In this document: one piece after another, positions 12,257 through 23,257 of the stretch
How positions within the stretch are numbered: the first letter of the stretch is position 1
Layout: each line of letters opens with the position of its first letter
Source: Sanghuangporus weigelae
Taxonomy: Eukaryota > Basidiomycota > Agaricomycetes > Hymenochaetales > Hymenochaetaceae
Assembly: GCA_033182465.1 (NCBI GenBank)
Contig: CP137327.1
Location: 1,364,001-1,428,000 of the forward strand
DNA length: 64,000 bases
Reading direction: 5' to 3'
Position numbers and translations under genes: made by a program
The notes under the pieces: generated by a model
What the model was told of the DNA's origin: nothing
The model's input: only the letters and a program-made list of their open reading frames with translations
The model's database searches: none

Positions 12257-12539
12257 AGTCTTATAGAACCACGTCTTTGTATGGAGCGGGTATCGAATAG
12301 AAAAGAACTTTCTTGTTTTTGACACTGTTGCAGCGAATACGAGAGACTGGGAGGGTGAACACATGAAATCGAAATCGCATTGCGAAGCATGTTTTTAATG
12401 TATATGGGGATGACAATGCTGAGTAATTTTGTGGTGGCTTTTCTACATCTATGTGGTAAGTATTTATTCAACATATTTTTCGTCCTTCTGCCTTGGTAGT
12501 TTGCAATATGTTTCCAATTCCAATTGTCCTCTGTTCTTT

Positions 12540-15500
12540 TTATTTCGCATTCGCGAATTCATTCAAGACGTTCACGACTTCCCTCGGCTCGATCGTCCAT
12601 TTCGCATCCGTCCCAGGACCTCTCGAACCCGTGCTGACCGTCTCGGCATTCTCCAGTTCATTCAACCTTCTCAACAGCTTCTCATCTCCGCCCACAGCTA
12701 GGACGAAATCAATACCCAGATCACTGTCCGGGTCGAGCGTGTTACTCTCCGCATCGAGCGCCATGCCCATCCAGAGCGCTCTAGGTAGCGAAGCATGTGC
12801 GGCTCGCGCGGGTCCGCCTGGTGCGAGAATGGCACCTACCGCACTGGACCGAGAGACGTTGTTCGGGAGGACGAGGAAGGCGTTCTCACCGGGGATGATG
12901 CGCAGACCGTATTTCTCGCCGAGACTGTCGAAGATGTGATTTTGCGCTTCAGCGGCCTGACGACGTGCCCACTGACGTTCGGCTTGGCTGTCGGATTGAT
13001 TCGTCCAGAAGCGCCAGACGATGGAGGCTTCACGTTCTTCGATGAAGCTTCCTGGCGTGCGTTCCGTGAACTGTAGAGATAGTTGGTTAGTGAGGTTCGT
13101 TACGCGGATCGTAGCTCACATATTGAAGCATCTCGACACAGGACGCTTTCCAGGAGAGATCGAATTTGGAGACTGTGTTGATCCAGGGCTGTTCTTTTCC
13201 GCGCGGCTTCAGGAAGCATCCGTTCTCCCCACTATTCGCAATAAGCACGCATAATATCGTCAAAATCATTTTTTCAATATTTTCATAAAGGGAAAGGGGA
13301 CCTTACCATAATCCGATGTTCGGAGCTGCCTCCGCGATCTTCTCAAGTGCACCACCAATAGGCAAGCCGCTAAGCAACCAGACCTCATTCTTCTCATCTT
13401 CGGCAAGCCTCTTCAGCACGTCAAGGGTTTCCTTGGGCGGGTCAAACTCCCTGCTACGCGGGTCACGGAACCAAAGTGTTCCCTCAAAGTCAATTAAAAG
13501 TAACCTCCGATGCGCATGGCGATAGCGTGGAAGGATAAGGTCAACATCGAGCGGTGGAGATCTATCATCTTCGGCACTCTCAACAGCCTTCTGGTGCTCC
13601 ATATGCACGCGCAAACATCTCGTTAAGAATGCGCTCACAAACGCCTGCGCAGTCTGGGTGACGACATGGGCGTGTAGGTCGCGCCAGCGCGAGCGGCACT
13701 CTGCGTCTGACATAGTAAGCGCAGTGTGGATCGCTTGCGCTGTCATGCGTGTATCCCAGGGGTTGACGGGCAAACAAGCACGGAACCCGGAGTAGCTGTA
13801 TGATCCCGTGAATTCGCTGAGGATTAGAGGACGTGCGCGACTTTCTTGGCAGACGACGTATTCGTGTGTTCGGAGAGCCATTCCTTCGCGAAGGGAAGTG
13901 ACAAGGAAAGCATCTGCTGCAGTGAGCAAGGCAATGTATTGGCTAAAGGTAATCTCATCGGTGTGCAGGAAGACAACAGGTTGGTACGTGAGCGTTGAGA
14001 ACCGCGAGTTGATCCTCCCCACGAGATCTATGACGTTCCCCTGTAGCTCGTTCTCCGTAGTTGTCGATAACGCGACTTGGATCAAAACGACTTTACCCTG
14101 GAATTCAGGATACTTTTCGAGGAAGAGCTCAAATGCTCTGAGTTTATGTCTCATCCCTGCGATTTCGTCTAGCTTATCACGTCCGACGATCATCTTGAGA
14201 CCTGTATAGCGATCGTGCAGATGTTTAACCCATTCTGTGACTTCAGGGTCCTTCCTGCGGATATTGAGAGCCTTGACGTCAATGCCCATAGGGAAAACTG
14301 CTACGTCGACAAAGCGTGTCTCCGTCTGGATGCCCTTGGGTACGGACTCGAGAGTCAAAATGCGCGAAACAGTCTGTCGGAAATGACGCGCGAAGTTCGC
14401 GGTTTGGAAGCCGACGAGGTCTGCAGCTAAGACGCCTCGTACGAGCTGCTCTCGCGTAGAAAGACATCGAAATATCTCCGAGGATGGGAAGGCGACGTGC
14501 ATGAAGAACCCAATTGGTGCGTTCGGCAGTTTAGCTCGGATCAGCGAGGGGAGGAGCATTAGGTGGTAGTCATTTACCCAAACTACCAAGCATACATTAG
14601 TTACGAAACACAGAAACAAAGCAGGAATCATCGACTTACTGATATCACCCTCCTCGTAGTTCGCAACAATCGCATCAGCAAACTTCTGGTTGACCGCAGT
14701 ATACTGTTTCCAAGTTTCGCCTTCGTAAAAGCTCTTAACCTTCGGCGCATCAGGTACAGCATAATGCAAGCATGGCCAAAGGACTTGGTGACAGAATCCA
14801 TCATAGCACTTCGAGAATTCTTCATCCGGGATCCAGACAGGTAGACTCTGCGCCTCGGCGCGCATCCGCTGGTCGATATCCGCGCGAAGCTCAGGTCTGA
14901 AACCATCAGTCTGTGTACCAATGACGCCTACCCAGAGTTTGCGCCGCAGACGATCGCGTACACTGTTGACAGCGTTGTAGAGCCCGCCATTGCAACGTGG
15001 GTTTGAATCTATATGCCATTTAGTGTCCATCGTTGTGTGGATCTTCGGATGACGCGAAACGGAGCGTGAAGGGCGCCGGAGGCGAGGCTGAAGGCGTTCC
15101 GGTCCGGGAGGAGAGCGACGGGTTGACTTGTCACCGCCCAAGGCATGCACAGCAGCTGCAAGAGGGTTGTTAAGCGAGCTGAATGGATTCGCAATTTCTT
15201 GGCCTGGAGATGGAACGGCGGGTGTATGCACTCTTGACTTCAGCCCCATAAATAGCATCACGTCAGTAACTCTGTGAATTAGCATAACGAATATAACAAT
15301 AGATCGCACCTTATCCGTCAGGTCCTGTACGATACTCCTCGGGGGCGGAGTCGGGATAGAGAACTGGCGTGCAAAAGCCGGCGGTTTTGCGCCAGGCACA
15401 CGGGGGCTGCTCGTACCAGACAAGATCGCCTGTGAAGCTACTCTAGAGGCACTCAACTCCGGCCGAGGCACCGGGGTCATCGACATCGACATGGGTGTCA

Positions 15501-15664
15501 TAGGCGCTGTGTGCGTCGGCGTCGATGCCTCTGACCCCTCGCCGAGGACCACTGTCTCTGGCAAGAACAGCGAGGCGATGATTATTCTGTGCGCTACATA
15601 TTATTGTGTCTGTAAGTCATAATCTCCTTCTGGACACCTAATGCTACGTACTACGAAAGCTCAT
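12540..15664 (-). CDS. Trehalose-6-phosphate synthase/phosphatase-like protein (Tps2/Tsl1 type)
   Basis: Two-domain trehalose enzyme. Exons 12540..13070, 13120..13231, 13307..14582, 14640..15237, 15310..15593 and 15655..15664 give 936 aa in frame. The first exon is only 10 nt (MSF plus one base) and leads into PHRIIIASLFLPETVVLGEG. A Pro/Ser/Thr-rich linker is followed by a GT20 synthase domain (DIIWVNDYHLMLLP, FFMHVAFPSSEIFR, SLREGMALRTHEYV) and a HAD-type phosphatase domain starting LLLIDFEGTLW. HAD motif I is normally DxDGT; here the second Asp is Glu (DFEGT), so phosphatase activity is uncertain and a regulatory subunit role is possible. ENGCFLK after the fourth intron also fits the family. 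The gene converges with EMC1 at its 3' end. Confidence 0.9.
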
Positions 15665-16031
15665 CGTCGACGACGGCGAGAGTGAGGATGGTGATGATGG
15701 TACGGAAGGAAGAAGGTGGACGAAGTGAAGGACAAGGAATTTGAGGTGTATATACGCATATAGACACTATGACGTATTCTTATATCACACTCAAATAAAT
15801 ATTTAATTATTCTCACTGATCAATCATTGCTGGCACCGAGATTTCCCCAACCACATCGATAGCATACAAACATTCGTTGAAACTTGACTATTCTATCTAA
15901 TCTGCTTCAGTGCGCATACTTCTGACCCACCAAGCATTCACTATCGATAATATAGAAGAGCTGATCGGAGGCGAACGGGATTCCGTCTTCTCTATTGAGC
16001 AGTAATAGTAATACATACAATAAAGTAACCA

Positions 16032-17428
16032 TCACACGAAATACTGCATATTGGTCTGAAAGGAGGGGGAAATACCTCATCAGCAAATCATGCTCAAATT
16101 TCACTAGTATTCGCATTACCTTTCTTCCATTAGCCATCGCCTCATCTCGCGCATTTTCTTCCGCGGGGCCAAACACAGTAAAACTCCGCTGTCCATTCTC
16201 GTCTATCGTCAGAATCGATGCAAGGTTTCCACATCGGTAGCAGTAGTTCGGCGCGGACCAGACCGTTACGAGTTGCTCGTCGAACATGAATTTGTAGCCT
16301 TCTTGGACGAGTTGGTGCGCACGTGCGATTAGACGGAGGGAGTTGACGTGGTTGAACTACGGAGATGGGCAAGCAGGTTAGAAGATTAGTAGACTGAGAT
16401 AGAAGGACACAATCGCACTTCCTGAGTGACGTTACCGCCGAATAACCACCCTGCTCCTCGAGGACTTACGGCCCAGTTCTCGATATCATCAGGATCGGAC
16501 CACATCAGGTCTATCATCTCTCAGTTTATTTAAAACATTATACCAGAAAAAGGGGGAACTCACCACAAAAGGCCCCTTCATGAGGGATTTCCTGGGCACG
16601 CGATAGAAGTCGGATTTGATCGAGCGTTCGGACATCGGGAGATAGACCACCATGTACACACAACGTCTCGCCATCAATTATCTACAATTGACGAGCTTGT
16701 TAATCTCATCTTGAGCCTTACGAGATCTTAGAAAAGACTAACAGCAGCAAGGTTTAAATAGTCGAACACACTGCAGCACGCCTTCCAAACGGTTGCGCTA
16801 CCATATTTCTGCTGGCATTCATCTAATAATTGATCATTTTAAGCAACGTCACCAAGACAATGAAGTAGCTGTATAACGGACCATAGAAGCCGTACACTTG
16901 TGTGATTTGTCGACTCTCATGATTCCCTCGTAACAGTGTAACTTTGTCAGGGTATCTACGAAGATTAGATAGAGTTCACTTCATGAAGTGGACGTGATTG
17001 GAAATACAGTGCGAACCTTGCCTTTAGTGCGAGCAACAGCGAGACCGTCTCAAGACTATAAAATCCTCGGTCCACAAAGTCACCCTGCATCATCAAGACA
17101 CCAAGAACGCCAATTCAATCGTCACAGCGCAAATAGATACCACTGTCAACAATTCACATCCAAACTCGAGTCCAAGTCACCACCTACTCGCCATAAAGAT
17201 ATAACTCGTCTCCGGTATACTCCCTCCCTTCCTCAATAGTTCAAGTAAGTCCCAGAATTGGCCGTGAATGTCGCCGCAGATGGTCACGGGAGAAGAGACG
17301 GGCTGGATGTTGGATTCCTCGAGAAGGATGGACCGGACGCGGTCGCAGAGGAGCTTCATGTCTGATTCTGGGAGGTGTTGGCATGTTAGGAGTTGATTTA
17401 TCCAGCGGTCGGGGTCGTAGATCGCCAT
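16032..17428 (-). CDS. PP2A-family serine/threonine phosphatase (PP6/Sit4-like)
   Basis: Eight exons (16032..16055, 16120..16356, 16419..16510, 16564..16681, 16743..16822, 16882..16955, 17017..17084, 17192..17428) encode 309 aa, the usual length. Metal-site motifs are complete: GDIHGQF, GDFVDRG and [34 protein letters not shown] and [11 protein letters not shown] are also present. The last 24-nt exon gives the tail MQYFV in place of the usual YFL, the carboxymethylated end of PP2A-like phosphatases. EEGYKFMF-type spacing and the N-terminus point to PP6/Sit4, but PP4 or Ppg1 orthology is not excluded. The first intron starts with GC, not GT: only a GC-AG splice (17085-17191) restores FMGDFVDRG. 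The start at 17428 was chosen over 17458 by family length. Confidence 0.92.
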
Positions 17429-17726
17429 GGCGGTTGCTGAAGTAAATGGGCGACACAAATTGAAAAAGGATAGTGATTCGGTAACGAAACGTCACACGCT
17501 GTCACGCTGAACTTGTTTGTGACCACCGTTGACTGACAAGGATATCATTAGCCTTGAATTTGGATGACGAGGTTCGTCTTCCAACGATTAGCAAATAAAT
17601 AGCCTTCATGTTCCATGTCCTAGGTTAAGTAAATCTGCGTGAGCGTGCCCACAAATTTCTGCACAGTCGATGGATATATACTGGGTCCCTAACAGTCAAA
17701 GAAATGGACAATTGGGAAGGTCCGAG

Positions 17727-18373
17727 TAGGGCTCCGTGCGTATCCGTAATATACGGATACGGCCCGCATCGTATACGCATACGGCCGTGTCCGTACTGGC
17801 TTTGGATGCTGATTATACGGGCCGTATTTTTACGGCCGTACCCGTACCAAGGGTCGGAGAAAAAGACCGGATACGCCGCATCCGCCGTATCCGGATGAAG
17901 GGGTCCGGCTGTCAATTTTACCAATACTTTACTCAAATTTGCTCAGATTTGTGTATCGAATCAAAGACCCGAAATTATATAAGGGATAAATACCACATAG
18001 ATCTTCTTGGCCAATATCCGGACTTATAAAGTCCGGTCCGCATCGCCACATGTATATTAGTAAGCTCCAGAATTATGGAATAATACAAGAACGTGAAGAA
18101 CATGAAAGAATACCTTGAATTCACCAATACAGAGTCACGGATTAAGATCTACAACACTCTATTGGCTAAATTACAGTAGAAATTGACCACCAAAACCCTT
18201 GAGAAGATGTTTCATGAGGAAATTTTCGTATACGGCGGATACGCCGTATACGGGCATCCCGTATCCGTACCGACTGGTGGAGATCACTTATACGGGCCGT
18301 AAAAGTACGGCCGTCCCCGTATGAGTGCCGCATTTATACGCGCGTGCCCGTATACGATACGCACGGAGCCCTA
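17727..18373 (+). mobile_element. hAT-type element, 647 bp, inserted in a DUF6533 exon
   Basis: An 8-bp target-site duplication GGTCCGAG flanks it (17719-17726 and 18374-18381). Its termini are TAGGGCTCCGTGCGTATC and the inverted equivalent. The subterminal palindromic repeats (variants of TATACGGCCGTAT) match the element at 3879-4521, including the GCCGTATACGGG-CCCGTAT block near the right end. I saw no transposase similarity inside, so it is a non-autonomous deletion derivative or MITE. Removing the element and one TSD copy leaves a continuous DUF6533 exon. Confidence 0.92.
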
Positions 18374-18416
18374 GGTCCGAGTCATGTATTTGTTGGTAAG
18401 TCCTTTAAAATATTTA

Positions 18417-19496
18417 CAGCCGTTTGCAAAAGTAATGAGAATCACGTGATTTCACCACTTTTCTCGCCATGAGCCTCAAAACACAGATAAAATCATATCT
18501 CACCCAAATCTCAACGGTTTCACATCATCTAAGTTGCTAAATTCATCTTTTCGAAAGGGCTTTCGCTTAGAAAAAACTGTAGAGAAAATAGAGCGAAAAA
18601 TGACCCTAAAATGGCGAAAATATCGGTTTTTGCCTCTTCCTTGCATGTGCAATTTTTTCTGTGATCCCTGCTGGTCCAGCACCTCCCCAAAGCTATCCAG
18701 AATGATAATATGATTATAAAATGAATTTACAGACTGAGTTTGAGTTGAATTGTGTACCAGAATATGCTGCTTTGAGGCATGCCTGAATCACTCAAAACTC
18801 ATCATTTCCCCCTAGCCTCCCAGGCTCCAGGAAAAATTCTTACAGGCCAGATTCATGCATGTAAATTCATTTTGGATATAATAGACTAGGTTTGTGTACT
18901 AGCTAAGGCCTCAGCATCCACTGGTGAGCTGGGCTGAACAAGTGATTCTGGTTGTATGCATCATTTTAGACAGCATCTTCCCAGCTCACCAGTGGATGCT
19001 GAGGCCTTAGCTAGTACACAAACCTAGTCTATTATATCCAAAATGAATTTACATGCATGAATCTGGCCTGTAAGAATTTTTCCTGGAGCCTGGGAGGCTA
19101 GGGGGAAATGATGAGTTTTGAGTGATTCAGGCATGCCTCAAAGCAGCATATTCTGGTACACAATTCAACTCAAACTCAGTCTGTAAATTCATTTTATAAT
19201 CATATTATCATTCTGGATAGCTTTGGGGAGGTGCTGGACCAGCAGGGATCACAGAAAAAATTGCACATGCAAGGAAGAGGCAAAAACCGATATTTTCGCC
19301 ATTTTAGGGTCATTTTTCGCTCTATTTTCTCTACAGTTTTTTCTAAGCGAAAGCCCTTTCGAAAAGATGAATTTAGCAGCTTAGATGATGTGAAACCGTT
19401 GAGATTTGGGTGAGATATGATTTTATCTGTGTTTTGAGGCTCATGGCGAGAAAAGTGGTGAAATCACGTGATTCTCATTACTTTTGCAAACGGCTG
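18417..19496. mobile_element. Foldback element: 1,080-bp near-perfect palindrome
   Basis: Left arm 18417-18933 and right arm 18980-19496 are 517 bp each. They are inverted copies with one mismatch seen by eye, and the spacer is 46 bp. Ends are CAGCCGTTTGCAAAAG and it is flanked by TA on both sides (18415-18416 and 19497-19498), as expected for a Tc1/mariner-like TA target. Each arm contains the same meaningless 60-codon ORF. There is no transposase. It lies in the intron of DUF6533 copy 3, 43 bp from the edge of the hAT element. The near identity of the arms suggests recent insertion or arm-to-arm conversion. Confidence 0.93.
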
Positions 19497-21336
19497 TAAA
19501 CAGTCATAATGAACACTTGATGCCTCAATAGACAAGATACTTAGGTTTAACTTTTCTAATCATTGTGTGTACAAGGTTGATTTATTCCATTACTCTTTCC
19601 TATAACTTTACCCAGATGCTCAAGTGCCGGTGTTCACGGTTATGCATCGGATGATCATCGTTATATTCTTTTCGAGGCAAGTCTCAATAATACAGGACTG
19701 CGGCTCAGCATTAACGTCGTTATACACAGAAGGCACCCAACATCAACGACTTTCTCGCAACGTGTGAGTGACATCTACATCTGTCTGTTGCACATCGTGA
19801 TCCGAAGATTACCAAAAGGCTTTCGCAATGAACGTTTCGCAGGCTTCAAGTTCGAGCCAATGATAGTACTTATTGCAGAAGGTGAGCTAAAGGCCCACAC
19901 TGACGCATTTTATTCGATCAACCTTCTGTCTTTCGTATCGACAGTCATCCTTCAGATGCGTGTTTATGTGTTGTACGGAACAAACAAGAAACTGCTCGTC
20001 GTCTTCGTCCTAATTAACGTGGGTTTCAATATGTTGCAAATGTCAACCCTATGAGTCCATCTACAGTGTAGGTGGAGCTTCAGTGGTGTTTACCTGATAT
20101 GATCCGGGCAAGTGTTCATTGAGCAGAATGAGTGCGACAATAGTGGATGCTTTCTAAAGCGTGATCACTATCGAAGAGCATTCATCCCCCCTTTTGATGA
20201 TCAACCTTTCGTATGCATCGATGCATTGCCAATATCCGGCATTGGTTGGGCTGTCACATCTTTTGTGGAGCTTCTTCTATTTCTGCTGGTGATCTTCAAG
20301 GCGCGAGTAGGAAAAGTCCATAAAAATGTGTTGCACGGACCCGGGATTTCCGATGCAAGTGATATAGCCACTGCCATGGCGAGAGATCCTGTGGCATACT
20401 TTGCCGCGTACGTACATTCTAGGCTCTCTGCTCGTGCCAGTGCCAGAAAATAATGAATACTGAAATTCGGATTTGAAGAATATTCACCGCTTGTCTTGCC
20501 GGTACGATTCTCGTATTCACGTCAGAGCGTAACGTTATAACTACCGCTAGTTGTTTCCCGAGTCTTCAGCTTTGCGAAGTTTGGCCGATTTTCTGAGTTC
20601 TTTAACTTCATTCGGAACGCGTACGAAATAATTGTCATAACGATCATGACAATACTTGCTCCGAAGCTGATTCTCGACCTTCGAGCTCGGTACTATGGAA
20701 CAGAGGAGGTCAAGTCGACGCAGCTGTCTTGGAACTGCGAGGCACACCTGCATTCCACGATATGCCGAGACTCGGGAACAGAACACACACTGAATCAGAC
20801 AGGGCACCGCGGAATGATCATAGTAGCAAGGATTTTCTTTATCCAGATTGTATTTGGAACATGCATCAATCATCGATGCTTTATCCTTCGACTTTACTCG
20901 CGTCCCAAACAGAACAAACAAAGAACTTCAGCCTCGTTTGGGTAATCAACCAATCCTTAGTTCCAAACTTACAGAAGTTACCGTATTGTGATACAAAAGC
21001 TCATGCGACAGCTATATTGAATATGCCAAATAAGGTCCGTGAGTTGTGTTTGATGCAGGATCAGGAAGGGGATGAATGGAAGGATCGGTCGAGAATGAAT
21101 GACAGTACGCTAAATTACGCGGGAGTTTGGAATACTTAGTGAAACGTTGCATGTATAAGACATGCACGAGAGAAGAGAGTATAGTACTTAATGATCGAAG
21201 AAATAATATAAAGAGGAGAGGATCATAGTTGGTCTTCAGATACAGACAGCGTCCACGCGTGCTTTCCGTGAGGCCATACAGAAGGAATAGAGATTTGCGA
21301 TGCATGGACATCGAATATTTCGCCGTACTAGTTCAA

Positions 21337-22539
21337 CTATACAGCGTGTGCGCTGGACTGGAAATTCGGCTGTTGCACTGGCGGAGGAGATTGAACTTGT
21401 GGTTGCTCAACTCCTGATCGACCTGAAGAGACAGAGGGCGGTACACGAGCACCAGGGCCGTATGGTGGGAGTGCCTCTACTGGTCTTGAGATGAGCGTGC
21501 CTACAAACGAAGGCGTATAAGTATAGAGACAACAGACGCTGTATTTGTAGAAGACTCACCCATACCGACCGCGAGTTTCTCCGCCCTTCGTCCCCAGCCA
21601 TATCCCTTCGAAAAGCCGACATACGGCTTCTCATCGGACGCGTCGGTTTCAAGAGTCGCCTTTTCGTCTGAACGAGAGTCACGACTCATGAACGATGGTG
21701 GCTGTCCGGTGAAGATGGGCTTAAAGGGCCCTGCGTGTGCGCCAACTCTATCCGAAACCACACTGGGCAGAGGTAGAATGCCTTTCTTCTTCTCTGCGCG
21801 CCAGCTTAGTATTGAGCGCTTGGCTTTGCCCTTTTCACGGAAGATGAGGCCCTGTGGGGTCAAAGGCGGGTGTTTAATCGACGTAATGAAAGAAAGATAC
21901 GAAAGAGACTGACACTCAGCATGTTCAGGCACCCAATAGCAAAGAGGAAGAACGCGGAAACGAGGGTGAAATCATCAACATGATGCGAAAGGATAGCGGC
22001 ACCAATGAAGCATTGGAACAATCCAATCGCCCCCATTCCAAAATCCGATCCTAGCACAGGGAAGAAACGGTCGAAAAACTTGTACGGCCAGCCAATTTCG
22101 GAAAGAAAGAGGATGATGACTTGGAAGATTATCATCAGGCGGTTTACAACTGCCCAGAATACACCAGCGGGCTGATTAGGCACGGTACTGCCCCTACACG
22201 TGTGATCAACAAGTTTTTAAACTTTAAGAATACGATAACATGCAACGGCTATGAATAGCGCGAACATGCAGACGCACTCGATGTAATCGCAGTCCAGCAT
22301 ATCCTCTGCACCTGATGAATCAGTGCCATTGGTCTGCACGGCAGATTGGAATTCATTGACAGCCTTAACATCTTCGACCATCGTGAGGATGTTACTTGCG
22401 AAGGCAAGTATCAACGCAATGATGCTGAGCACTCGGATGGCATTCAAGCCGATGAATATGTCTATAGAACGACTGGTAGTGAATCTTCAAGCCACAACTG
22501 AAAAGATGATAACTCACAAGCACGGGGAGGCAGCGGCAT
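21337..22539 (-). CDS. Four-TM fungal membrane protein (DUF7598-like)
   Basis: Five exons (21337..21500, 21560..21851, 21914..22193, 22266..22461, 22518..22539) give 317 aa in frame. The protein begins MPLPPRAYIFIGLNAIRVLS and has about four hydrophobic segments: the N-terminal helix, FWAVVNRLMIIFQVIILFLS, the FGMGAIGLFQCFIGAAILSH region, and FTLVSAFFLFAIGCLNML. A cytosolic tail of ~130 residues follows, rich in Pro, Ser and Gln, with a basic KGKAKRSILSWR segment. The arrangement resembles a fungal family I believe is Pfam DUF7598; function is unknown. The donor at the end of exon 2 was chosen because it alone keeps frame into GSTVPNQPAG. Confidence 0.8.
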
Positions 22540-23257
22540 GACTCAATCTCAAACAAAGGTTGTCTCTAGAACTCGTTCGTATAACAAAGAGAATTGAAGC
22601 AGGCCAGCAAGACTGAAAGCTTGAAAGATCGAGGTGAACCTGCACCGGGGGGAAGTCGAAATCGCTGAAGGGGAGGAAGTTAAAAGGGAGAGGGAGGACG
22701 TTAACAATGAAGTTAAGAGAATGGGGTGAATAAACCATATACTCGATTCTGAGGTTAAGTATTGGGCCTTCCGGCCACGGCTGGATTCGGTATGCAGGCC
22801 ACAGCATTGTTCCAACCACGTTGTTGTTTTCCTCTTTCCCTCGATCGGGCCCGGGCTTGTCACTCTCTTCGGCTTAGAACATTGACCAAAATGGTCAAAA
22901 ACAAAAGACACAAAAAGAAATGAGCCTTGCAACAACGCAAAGTCGAGTCACATCACGGGTCACGTATCACTTTATTTTTCTTCCGTTGCTAACGCTTCGT
23001 ATTGTCCTTGCTGTTGTACTAATGCTCACAGTCGCTTGTTCGCGAGAAGCCTCTCTTTACAAAAATCGGACTGTGGTCCGATTACAAAGGAGAAATGTAA
23101 GTCCGTGTTGAAAATCATATCAAGTTTACAAGCAGCTAGCGACATCCGGGTAACGCATAGAGAAAATAAGGTATCATCAGTCATCAGCGTCATTCAAAAG
23201 TTCTGCCGGGCGTAAAGTTCGGTACTCGAAGAAAGAGGAATAGCATCATGAAGTCGC
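22540..23257. other. Intergenic gap
   Basis: Upstream of the four-TM gene and downstream of the Munc13-like gene. Contains polypurine stretches near 22660-22720 but no supported gene, RNA or repeat. Confidence 0.5.

Larger units (their letters stand above)
17552..20945 (+). pseudogene. DUF6533-family pseudogene, copy 3, split by two transposons
   Basis: Exons homologous to the other copies are recognisable. They are 17552-17571 (20 nt, LNLDDE), 17624-17638 (15 nt, VK-stop-IC where the family has VEYIW), 17696-17726 plus 18382-18395 (SKKWTIGKVRV then MYLL), and 19532 on (TRYLGLTFLI). Downstream come MRVYVLYGTNKKLL, GIGWAVTSFVELLLFLLVIF and NAYEIIVITIMTILAPKL. Exons 1 and 2 are not found between here and the divergent phosphatase start at 17428, so the 5' end is probably lost. 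The hAT element at 17727-18373 interrupts the KWTIG exon. The palindromic element at 18417-19496 lies in the following intron. The stop in the micro-exon, the missing 5' end and the insertion make this a pseudogene. Confidence 0.8.

Noticed and set aside
13303-15564. 753-codon open frame as the whole trehalose protein
   Set aside because: Its first codon is TTG, it reads through two in-frame introns (14583-14639 and 15238-15309), and it lacks the C-terminal exons down to 12540.
18500-19413. Two identical-looking 60-codon ORFs (MLDQQGSQKKLHMQ...) in opposite orientation
   Set aside because: They are the same stretch seen in each arm of the palindromic element; no domain, no coding context.
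21012-21311. Small minus ORF beyond the four-TM protein
   Set aside because: The four-TM gene ends in frame at 21337; this ORF has no motif and overlaps the tail of the DUF6533 remnant.
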